DNA from: a bacterium
GTDB lineage: Bacteria > Zhuqueibacterota > QNDG01 > JAFGCO01
DNA: 64,000 bases
NCBI GenBank assembly: GCA_016932575.1
Contig: JAFGCO010000063.1
Coordinates: 13,316-77,315 of the forward strand
Direction: 5' to 3'
Under the pieces are notes generated by a model, which was not told where the DNA came from, did not search any database, and saw only the letters and a list, made by a program, of their open reading frames with translations. Position 1 is the stretch's first letter. The number at the start of each line of letters is the position of its first letter. A program made the position numbers and the translations under genes. Positions 1 through 8,299 of this stretch are shown one piece after another.

Positions 1-1
1 T

Positions 2-2818
2 CCCGATGGAAATTTGCTGGTTTCAAGTTTTCTAAAGGAAGTGCTGGTGTGGGATTTGGTCTCCTTTGAACTGTTGAAGACATTCAAGGTCACTGACTCT
101 GATGAGGTAAAACAAGTTGCTTTCCATGCAAACGGGAAAGAAATTGTGACCGATGGATCGCGGATCTGGACTGCGAGAACAGGAGAATTTATCCGTATGG
201 CGACAGGGGATGATGACTGGTTTCAACTGGACCGTCCCGATAGCGAAGCCACTATGGATAAAGATACACAAATTCTCACCTATGGTAACAAATCTCTGTG
301 GACCGGATCGTTACCTTCAAAAGAACTGACTGACGCTTGTCAGGAACGGCGATTGAATATGAAATATTACGAGGATGGTCATATTTTGGCCTTCCCTGTA
401 AATAACAGCATTTTTTTGGCTGATTTGAATACAGGTAAAATCCTTCGAAAGCTTGAGGGTAAGCACCCTGCAAGTGTTCCCTTTGGAGTACATCCTGACG
501 GTAAATCTCTTCTTTTAAGCGGACGGGGCGGCCATGTTGATCTCTTGCCTTTCGAGACATTTCATTTCAAGTCAAGTCCAACCGGTTATCCCGACCAAAT
601 CGGTGAATTCGTTTTTGATCCCACGGGCCGTTTCATTGTATCCACCAGATCTCCCATTAAAATCTGGGATCGCCTGCAGAAGAAATGGACTGGGACTATT
701 CAACCGGAAGTTTATCCTCAAATATCAAAAGATCAGTGGCCTGACCATTTTCTTAAGGGATTTGATCCAAAAAATAATGGATTGGTGACATGTTATGAAG
801 ATAAAACGGATGCTTCCGAAGACAAATGGGATCCGAGAATGGTGAAGTGGTCTCTAGAAACCGGGAAAAAGCTCAGGACCGGCGGTAAAAACAGATACTA
901 CGGCACCGGGGGCCCATGGGCATCCGATCTTTCCGGTAAATATATGGCTACTGCTATGTATGAGGATATTGAGCTATGGAATGTTAATACGATGAGCAAA
1001 ATTCATAGTGTAGACCTGCCCTGGCAATTTTCAAAATATTACGAAATGAAATCCTTTGCTTTTAATTCCACAGGAACCCTGTTTGCCGCTGGCGGTCAGG
1101 ATGCCAAGATTCGGATCTGGACAACCCAGGGGAAAGGATCGGTTTTTAAGGGTAAGAATCCGCCGGTCAAGTATCTTCTCTCCGGGCATTGGTGGAGTGT
1201 TACAGCCATGGCTTTTGATCCCACAGGTCAAACGTTGGTTTCCGGTGATGCATTCGGAAATGTGATTCTCTGGGATATGAAAACCGGCAGTCAAAAGAAA
1301 AAGCTTTTGGGCCATTCAGGGATGATTTCACAAGTGGCCTTTTCTAAAGACGGTAACTATATTTTTACCCGCGGTGGGGCTGATGGTGTTCTCAATATGT
1401 GGCGGGCGGATAATTATGAGCGGGTTTCCATCCTCATTTCCGGGGAGGATTGGATCATGTTCACACCCGATGGTTTTTTTGATGCTTCCCGCAATGGGGG
1501 TGATCTTATTCGTCTACGAAAAGAATTAACCTCTTTTGGTGTGGATCAGTTTGCCCTGCGTACCAACCGTCCGGATATTATTATGAAGCGAATGGGAATC
1601 GGAAGTGAAGAAACGATTCAGCATTATTATGCCATGTTCCAGCGCCGCCTTCGCAGATCCGGATTTTCTGAGGAAAAATTGTCAGAGAAATTTGAAGTGC
1701 CGGAAGCAGAGATAATCAAAACACAGCAACAGGGTAAGTTTGTGAATCTCCAATTCCAATTAAAAGACGATTTATATAAAATACGACGATACAATATTTT
1801 TATCAATGATGTGCCTCTGTTCGGCGGATATGGGAAAGAGGTGGATGGCAAACATATGAAAATTGACGAGAGAGTCGAGTTGACATCCGGGGATAATAAA
1901 ATTGAAGTCTCCTGTTTTAATGAGATTGGGGCTGAATCTTTCCGATCACTGGTTTCTGTTGAGTATAAAGAGGAGGTGATACCCCATCTCTACTATCTCG
2001 GTTTCGGAGTTTCCCAATACCGCAAGGCGGATCTGAATCTCAATTACGCCCATAAAGACGCTTTGGATCTGGCCAAGGCATTTGAAGGCTATTCTGGTAG
2101 GTTCGGAAAAATCAATGTGAAGACGTTTACAGACGATCAGGTCACAGTCCAGAATATCAGGGATGCCAAAGCTTTCCTGAAAAATGCCAGGGTGGATGAT
2201 ATTTTCATCCTCTTCATTGCCGGTCACGGTATGTACTCTCAAGGTGAAGATGCAACCTATTATTACCTGACATACAATGCGGATCCCATGAACCTATCCC
2301 AAACAGCAGCCAATTTCGATTTGATTGAAGATCTGTTGCAGGGCATAAAACCCCGTAAAAAGCTCTTTCTCATGGATACCTGCGAATCCGGCGAGGTGGA
2401 AGAGGAAGCCCAAAATACTTTTTACGCCATGGCTGACGCCCGGGGCATCAAGGCACGCACCACAAGAGGTGTTGCCATCACACAGCGAAAAGAAAAATCC
2501 AAACGTTCTTACCTGTACCAGAAAGACCGGTTTATTTACAATGATCTGATACGCCGGTCCGGTGCCATTGTTTTTTCATCTTCCCGTGGCGGTGAGTTAT
2601 CTTACGAGAGCGATGCGGTGCAGAACGGGTTGTTCACAGAGGAGATTATTAACTGTATCACCAAGGGTTACGGAGATATGAACCGGGACGGTGTAGTCAC
2701 TACGGATGAACTCCGTGTTCATGTATCCAAAGCAGTGGCCCAGGCCACTGACAATGCCCAGCATCCCACGGTGGACAGGGATAATATTTATCAGAAATTT
2801 GGTTTCCCGGTGAAGTGA
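2..2818 (+). CDS. WD40-repeat protein with C-terminal caspase-like (C14) domain, 5' end cut by window
   Basis: The reading frame is open from the first bases of the window and already inside a WD40 blade (PDGN), so the true start lies upstream. Roughly the first 500 residues are WD40 repeats with recurrent DPTG and IRIW/ILWD motifs, predicting a beta-propeller. A linker with an Ig-like stretch (NIFINDVPLFGGYGKEV) leads into a caspase fold. The His of AGHG is at 2225-2227 and the Cys of MDTCESGE at 2381-2383, so the catalytic dyad is intact. Near the C-terminus DMNRDGVVTTDE fits an EF-hand calcium loop. The protein is closely similar to the gene at 8300 over its last 450 residues. The other members of this cluster have signal peptides, so it probably acts outside the cytoplasm. 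Its substrate is unknown. Confidence 0.9.
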   Translation, partial: PDGNLLVSSFLKEVLVWDLVSFELLKTFKVTDSDEVKQVAFHANGKEIVTDGSRIWTARTGEFIRMATGDDDWFQLDRPDSEATMDKDTQILTYGNKSLWTGSLPSKELTDACQERRLNMKYYEDGHILAFPVNNSIFLADLNTGKILRKLEGKHPASVPFGVHPDGKSLLLSGRGGHVDLLPFETFHFKSSPTGYPDQIGEFVFDPTGRFIVSTRSPIKIWDRLQKKWTGTIQPEVYPQISKDQWPDHFLKGFDPKNNGLVTCYEDKTDASEDKWDPRMVKWSLETGKKLRTGGKNRYYGTGGPWASDLSGKYMATAMYEDIELWNVNTMSKIHSVDLPWQFSKYYEMKSFAFNSTGTLFAAGGQDAKIRIWTTQGKGSVFKGKNPPVKYLLSGHWWSVTAMAFDPTGQTLVSGDAFGNVILWDMKTGSQKKKLLGHSGMISQVAFSKDGNYIFTRGGADGVLNMWRADNYERVSILISGEDWIMFTPDGFFDASRNGGDLIRLRKELTSFGVDQFALRTNRPDIIMKRMGIGSEETIQHYYAMFQRRLRRSGFSEEKLSEKFEVPEAEIIKTQQQGKFVNLQFQLKDDLYKIRRYNIFINDVPLFGGYGKEVDGKHMKIDERVELTSGDNKIEVSCFNEIGAESFRSLVSVEYKEEVIPHLYYLGFGVSQYRKADLNLNYAHKDALDLAKAFEGYSGRFGKINVKTFTDDQVTVQNIRDAKAFLKNARVDDIFILFIAGHGMYSQGEDATYYYLTYNADPMNLSQTAANFDLIEDLLQGIKPRKKLFLMDTCESGEVEEEAQNTFYAMADARGIKARTTRGVAITQRKEKSKRSYLYQKDRFIYNDLIRRSGAIVFSSSRGGELSYESDAVQNGLFTEEIINCITKGYGDMNRDGVVTTDELRVHVSKAVAQATDNAQHPTVDRDNIYQKFGFPVK

Positions 2819-2857
2819 AACACACCTGTGGTTCTCTCAAGGGGGATAAAAAAGGCG

Positions 2858-2895
2858 AACCTCCCGATTCCCGATTAATCGAGAATCGGGAGGTT
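2858..2895. terminator. Perfect 13-bp inverted repeat after the first WD40-caspase gene
   Basis: Arms 2858-2870 (AACCTCCCGATTC) and 2883-2895 are exact reverse complements with a 12-nt loop, 40 bp after the stop codon. There is no T-run on the + side, but AAAAAA precedes the left arm, so on the minus strand it would read as hairpin plus T-run. It may act as a terminator or transcript-stabilising hairpin, or be part of the repeat element that follows. Confidence 0.5.
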
Positions 2896-2915
2896 ATTCA
2901 AATAAAACAGATAGT

Positions 2916-2993
2916 GTCATCTCGAAGGAGTGAAGCGACTGAGAGATCTTAAAAACGCAAGGTTATAAGATCTCTCCCTTCGGTCGAGATGAC
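2916..2993. repeat. Palindromic dispersed repeat, copy A (MITE/REP-like)
   Basis: The ends are inverted repeats: GTCATCTCGA (2916-2925) and TCGAGATGAC (2984-2993). Nested inside are GAGAGATCTT (2941-2950) and AAGATCTCTC (2967-2976). The element can fold into one long hairpin. A second copy lies at 11928-12015, also just downstream of a WD40-caspase gene. No coding capacity. Non-autonomous element or REP-like repeat is an inference from structure. Confidence 0.75.
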
Positions 2994-3032
2994 AGTTTTG
3001 GATTTTATTAGAGTTTTGTGGAGATTAATCAC

Positions 3033-5114
3033 ATGCGAAAAATGATACTTTTATTTGGAATTCTTTTACTGATTCTCCCATGGATTGCTTACGCCCAGGT
3101 GCAACCAATCGTCAATATTGGGCACAGTACGGGTTGGATTAATGACATTACCATTGATTCAGGTGGTCAGTATACCGCAACATGCTGTAAGGATCAGACG
3201 ATTATGATCAGAGACCTGAAAACAGGAAAATTAATAAAAATTCTGAGCGGGGCAAAAGGAGAAATCCGGACGCTTATTTTTCATCCCAATGGGAAATATG
3301 TGATTGCGGGCAGCGGAGAAAATCCTCCCATACTGGTTTGGGATCTTGAAAGCGGTGAGCTTATCAGAAAGTTTAATCCTGAAAGGAATTCTGCTGTTGC
3401 GTTGGCTATGGACCCTGACGGCAAATACCTGGCTGCCGGAGGTTATATTTGGGAGTTTGAAACAGGCGCTATTATTCAGAAATTGGATATGAAAGTAGGA
3501 ACTGTCTGGTCTCTTGCTTTTGATAAAACAGGAAAATCGATTATTGCCGGTGGCTATGGCATCAATGTCTTCAGTGTCAATACAGGGAAATTGATAAGGA
3601 ATTTCTTTGAACGAAAATTCGCAAAAATTATTTCAATTGATCATCAGAACGAAACATTGATCGCTACTGTATCTGAAAGTGGTATCTATCAAATGGATTT
3701 GAAAACAGGAGATCAACTGCATTTTATTCCCGATGATTCTGAGACTGCTTATTCTCCTAATAAAAACATCGTGGTTTATGGCCGATATCCAATCATTTAT
3801 GATTTGTCCCTGAAAAAAGAACTGTGTAAAATTGACTATGAGACCATTGGTCATATGGCCATCGATCCTGAGGGAGACATATTGGTGTCTACCGATGATG
3901 GTGCTTTTTGTTTAAAAGACGGTTCACAGTTGTATTCTTCTCCAAATTGTAATAAAGAGACCAACAGCATGGTTTACGATTCCAGGCAAAATGTGTTGGT
4001 TTGTGCCAGTAATATTAAAGACTGGAATGGATACAGACGGGTTGAAGTCTTGGACCTGGATTCAGGATTATTAAAAAATGCCATTCATTTTAACGAAGTA
4101 GGCTCATTGCAAAGCTTAATGATTGGCGCCAATGTATTGCCTGATGGAAAAAGAGTGGTTTCTGTGTTTGACAAGGGGAAAATCACTTTATGGAATCTGG
4201 AAAATGGAGAGCCAATTATAACCTCATATCTTCGTGAAGAAAATGCGTATATGAATGGATCGAGTATGACATCGGATGGGAACTGTTTGTTCATGTATGG
4301 CGATTGGTGGTTGGCTTCCTGGAAAATAGGTCAGGATAATCAGCTATCCCTTATTAGCAGAGTCAATATTGAAGAGACCTATTGGAAAACAGCGGATTTA
4401 ACCTCCAGCGGGAATTTTGTGGTGACCGGGAACCGGCAAAATCATAAGAAATATGATGAAGTGGTGACACTCTGGAAGTTTCCCTCCCTGAAAAAGTCTA
4501 AAACCCTAAAAGTGAACGCTCAGGGGTGGGATCCCCATCCTTTAGATCTGGAAGTGGATGAAAAGGAAACCTATATTATTGCTGCATGTGAGGATTATAA
4601 AATTCGTGTTTGGGATTTTAAAAGTAAAAAACTGATTGTGACTCTGAGTTCAAATATTGATGGTTTGGTCACTTCGGTTACCATAGATCCACAGGCCAGG
4701 TATTTTGCAGCTGGGGGGAAGGAAGACGGAAATATCCGCATTCTCTCTCTTCCCTATGGGGATTTAATCCGGACATTGGAAGGTCCTGCTGATAAAATAA
4801 AAAATATGGTTTTTGTGAATAATGGAGAAATATTACTCGCTTCGGGTGAATTGCATCCTGATATTACAGTTTGGCGTGTCAATGATGGTAAGCATTTAGC
4901 GACATTGTACTGGTTTGCTGATGCCTCGGTAACCATGACACCTGAAGGCTATTTTGCAGGGACTGGTAATTACAGGGATTATGTCCATTTTGTGAAAGGG
5001 ATGAAAGTTTATCAGAATCAAGAATTGTATGATCACTATGATAGACCTGATTTAATGGGGGATGTACTGGCAGGAAAAGATATGCCTTATATGTGGGCGC
5101 CGGATGTGGAGTAA
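3033..5114 (+). CDS. Secreted WD40-repeat protein lacking the caspase domain
   Basis: The start is set at ATG 3033, nine bases after GGAG (3020-3023), giving a signal peptide (MRKMILLFGILLLILPWIAYAQ). The upstream in-frame GTG at 3018 has no such site. The rest is WD40-like repeats (SGGQYTATCCKDQTIMIRD, WDFKSKKLIVTL). It ends in the same MTPEGYF and DRPDLMGDVL segment that in the neighbour at 5395 leads into the Ig linker and caspase domain, but a stop codon comes 19 residues later. It is therefore a caspase-less paralogue, either a truncated relative or a non-catalytic partner. The 280 bp after it are full of short repeats, which fits loss of a 3' part. Confidence 0.85.
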   Translation: MRKMILLFGILLLILPWIAYAQVQPIVNIGHSTGWINDITIDSGGQYTATCCKDQTIMIRDLKTGKLIKILSGAKGEIRTLIFHPNGKYVIAGSGENPPILVWDLESGELIRKFNPERNSAVALAMDPDGKYLAAGGYIWEFETGAIIQKLDMKVGTVWSLAFDKTGKSIIAGGYGINVFSVNTGKLIRNFFERKFAKIISIDHQNETLIATVSESGIYQMDLKTGDQLHFIPDDSETAYSPNKNIVVYGRYPIIYDLSLKKELCKIDYETIGHMAIDPEGDILVSTDDGAFCLKDGSQLYSSPNCNKETNSMVYDSRQNVLVCASNIKDWNGYRRVEVLDLDSGLLKNAIHFNEVGSLQSLMIGANVLPDGKRVVSVFDKGKITLWNLENGEPIITSYLREENAYMNGSSMTSDGNCLFMYGDWWLASWKIGQDNQLSLISRVNIEETYWKTADLTSSGNFVVTGNRQNHKKYDEVVTLWKFPSLKKSKTLKVNAQGWDPHPLDLEVDEKETYIIAACEDYKIRVWDFKSKKLIVTLSSNIDGLVTSVTIDPQARYFAAGGKEDGNIRILSLPYGDLIRTLEGPADKIKNMVFVNNGEILLASGELHPDITVWRVNDGKHLATLYWFADASVTMTPEGYFAGTGNYRDYVHFVKGMKVYQNQELYDHYDRPDLMGDVLAGKDMPYMWAPDVE

Positions 5115-5126
5115 AAAAGAATTAAA

Positions 5127-5301
5127 AATTATGAATTATGAATTAAGAATTGGGGGGAAAGAAGCAGAAACAAGATTAAAGATTAGAGAAAAAGATAATA
5201 GAGCTCAAACCCCGGATGTTCGAGCGAAGCAAGATCTCCGGGTATTTGAGAATAGTCATGAAATTTCACACACCCGGGGACCTTCGGACACCCGGGGTGT
5301 G
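5127..5301. repeat. Intergenic repeat patch: 7-bp tandem repeat plus CCCGGG-rich palindromes
   Basis: Four 7-bp units AATTATG/AATTATG/AATTAAG/AATTGGG run at 5127-5154. A 15-bp word GAAGCAGAAACAAGA (5161-5175) recurs exactly at 50716-50730. An inverted repeat CCCGGA (5211-5216)/TCCGGG (5237-5242) encloses a TTCGAGCGAAGC segment. The nonamer CACCCGGGG occurs twice, at 5271-5279 and 5289-5297. An open frame across this stretch (5062-5376) is an artefact of the repeats. Confidence 0.6.
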
Positions 5302-5394
5302 ATAAAGATAAAGTCCCTAGATGCTGGTCAGTTGCTAACCGACAGCAGCCAAATTTACAATGCCATTGTATTATAATTTGGGAGGATGATGATA

Positions 5395-8274
5395 ATGAGA
5401 AAATGCATGATTCCTGTTTTTTTCTGCATCATTTCATATTCTCTTTGCTTCGGCTCTGAAAAACCTGAAATTTTTGTACAGATGGGGCATACAGAAGAAG
5501 TAGAAGCCATGGATTTAAGCCCCGATGGCAGATATGCTTTATCCGCGATACATAAGACAATCTATATATGGGAGGTTGAAACAGGGCGATTGGTGAACCT
5601 GTTTGACAAACATAAAGGATCGGTCAGATCAATCCAATTTAGTCCTGACGGAGAAAAGGTGTTATCTCTGGGTCAATATATCTATTTGTGGGATTTTCAT
5701 AGCAGAGAAGTCATTCATCTGTTTAAAGTAGAGGCCTTTAAAAAATTCTATTGTGCCTTTTTCAGCCCTGATGGTGATAAGATATTGGCTCCCAATAACG
5801 AAGGTGACATGGCTCCGAAAGTCTGGGATGTCGAATCCGGGCAGGAATTAAAACCCTGGAAAGGCTATGAGGATGTGATGTCAATATATTATGATCCTGC
5901 CAGGAAATGGCTCATTACCAAATATAACCGCCAGATAAAGATAATGAATTGTGCAAGCAGACAAGTTATCCATTCATTTGATGAACCTTTTTTCATACTG
6001 GATGTCTCACAAAATGACCAATTATTAAGACTGGATGGATTATGGGATATTGATACATGGAAGCAACTGCATAAACTTGAATTCAATCGAAGTCAATTCC
6101 GTGACTTTAAAGGATATTCCACCGGATGTTTCAGCGCAGACGGAAACTCTATTATCCTGTGTGCGTCGGTAGGTTTTACAACTGGACGTAATGCTGTCGT
6201 TCAAAATAAAGGTTATATTTTTGTATATGATGTGAATACGCTGGAACTCACAAGTGCTGTCCCTGTTCGTGATTGTGCAATTAGTCATATCAGGCCTGCA
6301 TCTGATGGACGCCGTGTGCTTGTGAGCGGATATGGAAGGATGAATACCGGACTGATGCTCTTGGTGGACCTGAAAACGGGTCAGGTAGTGAGCCGTTTTG
6401 ATGGTGCCAGTCATAAATCTCGAGCAATTTCCATCAGCTCCGATAGCCGATTGATGGCAACAGGCGGTGATGATGGGTTTATTCATCTTTGGAGTCTGGA
6501 GAGTGGGCAGAAACTGAATAGCAAGGAAATGGTCCATCAATTCGGGATTTATATGATCAGTGATCTGGCTTTCTCATCTGACGGGAGTCAAATATTTTGG
6601 GATGCACTGGCTTCAAACTGGGGTTCATGGGATTTATACGAGAACAGTGAGATTCTTAAATATAAAAATAACAAGTTATTTGAAAAAAATCTAAAACAAA
6701 ATCAGAAGTTGTTCAGATATCAAAGCCGTGTTGTGAATAAAAGAGAACGGAATGTAAAAAAAGGTTTAAAGCTTCAAGTATGGCCCCAGGATGTTTTAAG
6801 AATTAAATACACAAAAACCGAGAAAGAGACACTATTAAAACAATGGGGAGGCGTTTCTTGTGCACAATTTTATCCGGCCGGTGATAAAATTATAACAGGA
6901 AGTCAGTCTGGTGCAACCATAAAACTCTGGGATGCAAAATCAGGCCAGGAGTTGGTAACCTTTTATGTCCTGCCTGATGGCGAATGGGTATCCATGACGC
7001 CCGAGGGATATTTTAATGCGTCTGAAAACGGTTCAAAATATATTCACTGCAGGATTGGTGATAAACTCTACAGCATCGATCAGTTTTTCGAACAGTTCTA
7101 CAGGCCGGATATTGTGGCCGAAGTACTGGAGAAAGGGAAACAGGCGCCCCAAATCGCAGAAATTCCCCAGGCGGATCCGGATAAACTGGTCACTCTGGAT
7201 AAACCAGTCAGGCTGCCGCCTGAGGTACGCATCGTTTCCCCCCATGTTGGGGATGTTTTCGAAAAGCAGGAAGTCGATGTCACGGTGGAGGTGAGGGATA
7301 TGGGAGGCGGCATTGATGAAGTGCGCTTGTTTCAGAACGGCAAGTGGGTGGCCGGCGAAGAACGCGGCATACGGGTCACGCCTCAGTCGGATGTGCTCAT
7401 AAAAACCTGTCGGCTTTTATTGCTGGAAGGAGAGAATCGAATCAGGGTTTTGGCTTTCAGCAGTGACCGTATTGAGAGCAATGCCGATAATATCACCATC
7501 CTGCTCAAGGGACCGGAGAGAACCACGGATTTGTGGCTGTTGACTGTGGGCATTAATGCCTATCAGAATTCAGCACTGAATCTGAATTACGCCGAACCCG
7601 ATGCACACGCGATTCATTCGTATTTTGAAACCAAAGCGGAAAAGCTGTTTCGATCCTTTCATCCGCTTGTCTGTTTAAATCAGCAGGCCACCAGACAGGG
7701 TATTCTGTCGCAGTTTGAAATGCTTGAATCCCGGAGCCGGCCGGAGGATCTGGTCATCGTCTATCTGGCCGGTCACGGTGATGCGCTTGGTGAGGAGTGG
7801 TACTTTATTCCTCATGATCTGGTTTATCCCGAGAATGGAGATCAGCTCAGGGCAACAGGCCTTTCAGCCTCTGAAATTTCGGACATCATGACACGGATCA
7901 GGGCGCAGAAGATCCTGATGCTGGTGGATGCATGTAAATCAGGGCAGGTGCTGGTTGCTTTCCGCGGACTGACCGAACGTAAGGCCCTGCTGCAGCTGGC
8001 CCGTTCTTCGGGGACCTATGTGGTGGCAGCCACGACCAGTGAGCAACTGGCTACGGAGTTTCAGGAGCTCGGGCATGGTGTGTTTACCTATACACTGCTG
8101 CAAGGGCTGAAGGGCGAAGCGGATGGAAGTCCCAAGGACGGACGGGTGACTGTTGAAGAGCTTTCTGCGTATATCAAGGGCACCCTGCCCGAATTGACGC
8201 AGAAATACCGGGGCCAGGCCCAGTATCCGACGAGCAAGGGAACAGGCATGGATTTTCCGCTGATGGTGGAGTAA
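5395..8274 (+). CDS. Secreted WD40-repeat protein with Ig-like linker and caspase-like (C14) domain
   Basis: Start ATG 5395 is nine bases after GGAGG (5381-5385); the ATGs at 5386 and 5389 are too close to that site. It begins with a signal peptide (MRKCMIPVFFCIISYSLCFG). WD40 blades with SPDGR/SPDGE motifs fill about residues 25-540. An Ig-like linker (PPEVRIVSPHVGDVFEKQEV) covers about 600-700. The caspase domain is about 705-959, with the catalytic His of AGHG at residue 794 and Cys of DACKSGQ at residue 847. The caspase part differs clearly from those of the two other cluster members (SGQ versus SGE after the Cys, no EF-hand-perfect loop), so this is an older paralogue. Predicted extracytoplasmic cysteine protease with a propeller for partner binding. 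Confidence 0.9.
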   Translation: MRKCMIPVFFCIISYSLCFGSEKPEIFVQMGHTEEVEAMDLSPDGRYALSAIHKTIYIWEVETGRLVNLFDKHKGSVRSIQFSPDGEKVLSLGQYIYLWDFHSREVIHLFKVEAFKKFYCAFFSPDGDKILAPNNEGDMAPKVWDVESGQELKPWKGYEDVMSIYYDPARKWLITKYNRQIKIMNCASRQVIHSFDEPFFILDVSQNDQLLRLDGLWDIDTWKQLHKLEFNRSQFRDFKGYSTGCFSADGNSIILCASVGFTTGRNAVVQNKGYIFVYDVNTLELTSAVPVRDCAISHIRPASDGRRVLVSGYGRMNTGLMLLVDLKTGQVVSRFDGASHKSRAISISSDSRLMATGGDDGFIHLWSLESGQKLNSKEMVHQFGIYMISDLAFSSDGSQIFWDALASNWGSWDLYENSEILKYKNNKLFEKNLKQNQKLFRYQSRVVNKRERNVKKGLKLQVWPQDVLRIKYTKTEKETLLKQWGGVSCAQFYPAGDKIITGSQSGATIKLWDAKSGQELVTFYVLPDGEWVSMTPEGYFNASENGSKYIHCRIGDKLYSIDQFFEQFYRPDIVAEVLEKGKQAPQIAEIPQADPDKLVTLDKPVRLPPEVRIVSPHVGDVFEKQEVDVTVEVRDMGGGIDEVRLFQNGKWVAGEERGIRVTPQSDVLIKTCRLLLLEGENRIRVLAFSSDRIESNADNITILLKGPERTTDLWLLTVGINAYQNSALNLNYAEPDAHAIHSYFETKAEKLFRSFHPLVCLNQQATRQGILSQFEMLESRSRPEDLVIVYLAGHGDALGEEWYFIPHDLVYPENGDQLRATGLSASEISDIMTRIRAQKILMLVDACKSGQVLVAFRGLTERKALLQLARSSGTYVVAATTSEQLATEFQELGHGVFTYTLLQGLKGEADGSPKDGRVTVEELSAYIKGTLPELTQKYRGQAQYPTSKGTGMDFPLMVE

Positions 8275-8299
8275 ATCGTGAAATAAATGGGGGTGTCTG

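Noticed and set aside
5062-5376. Open frame of 104 codons after the caspase-less WD40 gene
   Set aside because: It overlaps the WD40 gene end and then runs through 7-bp repeats and palindromes; no ribosome site and no protein-like composition.
6040-6540. Minus-strand open frame of 166 codons inside the WD40-caspase gene
   Set aside because: Antisense shadow of a well-supported gene; low-complexity His/Cys/Thr-rich translation.
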